Shown piece by piece: positions 6,004 to 7,321 of a stretch of DNA of 7,321 nucleotides; position 1 is the stretch's first letter, and each line of letters starts with the position of its first letter. The notes beneath the pieces are model-generated. The model was given only the letters and a program-made list of their open reading frames with translations. It searched no databases and had not been told where the DNA came from. This stretch comes from an uncultured Clostridia bacterium (GTDB lineage: Bacteria; Bacillota; Clostridia; Oscillospirales; Acutalibacteraceae), in the NCBI GenBank assembly GCA_946409885.1, contig CAMJYF010000081.1, positions 1 through 7,321 on the forward strand. Reading direction: 5' to 3'. Position numbers and translations under genes: made by a program.

Positions 6004-7321
6004 TCAGGCGGCCGTTTTGCCGAACAGGCGGGTGAAGAACCAGGCGATCTTGTGGAAGAACAGGACCAGCCTGCCGGAAAATCCCTCATGGGCCTGGTGG
6101 CAGTAGGGGCAGCCGCCGTCGTCCACGGTCGCCTGCGCCTCCACGGGTTCGCTTACGTCCCCGTAGGCGTTCTCCGCGGTCACGATCAGACGGTATTCGC
6201 CGGAGGCCAGCCCGGTCAGGGTCAGCTCCACGGTCTCCTGCTCCACCGCCCGGTAATAGCAGGGCAACGTCCAGCTTTTGGCCGCGGTTCTGCCGGAGGC
6301 GTCCACGGCCCTGATCCGGTACAGGGTGACGGGCATGCCGTCCGTGGATCTTGCCGCGGGCACGGTCACGGTACAGCCGCCCACGGCGGGGGTCACGGCA
6401 AGGGCAGTATCCGCGTCAAAAGCGGGGGCCGACGCGGCGGCCTTGCGCTTGGCGGGAGTATAGGGGCGGTTGGCCGGATCGGCGGGGTTGTCCAGCACGT
6501 ATTCCACCAGGCACTTTTCGGCCAGCACGTCCATACCGCGCAGGCGGAGGCGGTTGTTGGCGTCCACCTCCACGATCCAGCAGGTGGCCGTTTCATGGCT
6601 GTCGGCGGGGTGATAGGTGCCGCCGACGTTGAACTCGGAATAGTAGATGGCGCCGGTGCCCACGGCGGTGAATTGGCCCTGCCAGAGGGAGCGGGGGTCA
6701 TTCAGGGGATAGTGGGAATGGCCGCTGAAATCCACCACCTGGGGGAACTGCTTCAGGATGGAGGTGAAGTAGCCCATGCCCCAGCCGTCGTCCAGCGAGC
6801 TGCCGTACACGGTGCCGCGCACGTGCTCGTGATGGGTCACAAAAATGGGCTTATTGGGGTCCTCCTTGGCGGCCTCGGTGAGCTGTTTTTTCAGCCAGGT
6901 CTGCTGCGCTGCGGAGTAGTGGACGCCATCCAGGGGGGAGGCGGACACACCGATGAAGTGGTAGCCGTTGATCACCACGTGGAAATCGGGATCATTGCCG
7001 GAGATGGAGGAATAGTAGCCGCGCATCTCCTTGCGGGGCATTTCGTAGCCGTCGTGGTTTTTGGCAACCACGCCCACAAATTGGGTGCCCTCCCGCAGGG
7101 AGCCGTGGACCGCCTCGATGAACCGGTCAAATTCCGGCTTGGTGCCGTCGTTGGTCAGGTCGCCGGAGACCATCAGCGCGTCCAGCGCCGGGTAGGCCGC
7201 GTCGGCGTCCGCAATCGCATAGGCCATGTCCAGCATCTTGCGGATGCGGTAAGGCATACCGTCGTCATCCCGCACGTGGGTATCGCTGGCGGCGATAAAG
7301 CGCAGCACCGGGACGAAGGGC
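6004..7321 (-). CDS. Metallophosphoesterase with FN3-like domain, 5' end missing
   Basis: The frame runs open to the window edge. An internal GTG at 7308 could be read as a start, but codons before it (PFVPV) continue the family sequence and no ribosome binding site fits, so the N-terminus is outside. Numbering from that GTG as 1, the calcineurin-like motifs are all present: Asp9/His11 (SDTHV), Asp50 (SGDLTNDG), Asn84-His85 (KNHDG), His159-His160 (VTHHE) and His197/His199 (SGHSHY). These bind two metal ions, so a phosphomonoesterase or phosphodiesterase (COG1409-like) is expected; the substrate is unknown. Residues 300-395 look like a fibronectin III/Ig-like domain. The C-terminus (399-434) has CPYC, two His and an aromatic, basic amphipathic stretch. 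FN3-like domain and tail suggest export, but the signal peptide would lie outside the window. No clear intrinsic terminator follows on this strand. Confidence 0.88.
   Translation of the reverse strand, partial: PFVPVLRFIAASDTHVRDDDGMPYRIRKMLDMAYAIADADAAYPALDALMVSGDLTNDGTKPEFDRFIEAVHGSLREGTQFVGVVAKNHDGYEMPRKEMRGYYSSISGNDPDFHVVINGYHFIGVSASPLDGVHYSAAQQTWLKKQLTEAAKEDPNKPIFVTHHEHVRGTVYGSSLDDGWGMGYFTSILKQFPQVVDFSGHSHYPLNDPRSLWQGQFTAVGTGAIYYSEFNVGGTYHPADSHETATCWIVEVDANNRLRLRGMDVLAEKCLVEYVLDNPADPANRPYTPAKRKAAASAPAFDADTALAVTPAVGGCTVTVPAARSTDGMPVTLYRIRAVDASGRTAAKSWTLPCYYRAVEQETVELTLTGLASGEYRLIVTAENAYGDVSEPVEAQATVDDGGCPYCHQAHEGFSGRLVLFFHKIAWFFTRLFGKTAA
6007..6114 (-). other. C-terminal CxxC-His plus aromatic tail of the phosphoesterase
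   Basis: The last 36 codons of the phosphoesterase form a separate module after the FN3-like domain. It starts with a Cys-Pro-Tyr-Cys pair (Cys400, Cys403) with His404 and His407, then Gly-Phe-Ser-Gly. A predicted amphipathic helix follows (about 411-430), rich in Phe, Trp and Leu with spaced Arg/Lys, ending Leu-Phe-Gly-Lys. From memory, similar tails end many predicted surface proteins of gut Clostridia. Their role is not known to me; membrane or wall association is an inference. Confidence 0.55.

Noticed and set aside
5793..6035. Short plus-strand frame across the gap upstream of lacZ, with a repeated FLPE motif
   Set aside because: The repeat comes from the A-tract DNA repeats. The frame has no convincing ribosome binding site and overlaps the ends of both neighbouring genes.
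1..7321. A CRISPR array, tRNA/rRNA gene, toxin-antitoxin pair, phage genes or a new defence system
   Set aside because: Both strands were read for these. The repeats seen are short heptamers or hairpins without spacer structure, and the three genes belong to recognisable enzyme families.

Overview
This window is GC-rich DNA that looks like a gut-type Firmicute of class Clostridia, most likely Oscillospiraceae/Ruminococcaceae. That placement is inferred from the kinds of protein present: a membrane-anchored clostripain-family peptidase, a LacZ-type glycoside hydrolase, and an exported-looking phosphoesterase with an FN3-like domain and a Cys/His plus aromatic tail. Strong AGGAGG-type ribosome binding sites and a classic hairpin-plus-U-tract terminator support it. 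Nothing in the sequence fixes the genus.

All three genes lie on the minus strand, so transcription runs from high to low coordinates. From 7321 down to 6004 is a metallophosphoesterase cut by the window edge. It has a calcineurin-like catalytic domain, an Ig/FN3-like domain, and an unusual C-terminal tail. A 209-bp gap (5795-6003) follows, holding a plausible extended -10 promoter with phased A-tract repeats just upstream. Next is a full-length cytoplasmic LacZ-type beta-galactosidase (2870-5794). A 146-bp gap (2724-2869) is almost filled by an imperfect palindrome of heptamer repeats around an inner hairpin. Last is a clostripain-like (C11) cysteine peptidase with one N-terminal membrane anchor (276-2723). 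The final 275 bp contain a short heptamer array, a convincing rho-independent terminator and two further hairpins, with no gene.

The three products do not form an obvious pathway. The beta-galactosidase should act in the cytoplasm on imported beta-galactosides, but no transporter or regulator is in view. The peptidase and phosphoesterase should act at or outside the cell surface. The gaps carry their own signals, so this reads as three neighbouring genes in one orientation rather than a tight operon, although read-through from the galactosidase into the peptidase is possible. I found no complete novel system. The most interesting items are the C-terminal tail of the phosphoesterase, the heptamer-built palindrome, the phased A-tracts before the galactosidase promoter, and the SLLGG-rich segments on both sides of the peptidase domain.
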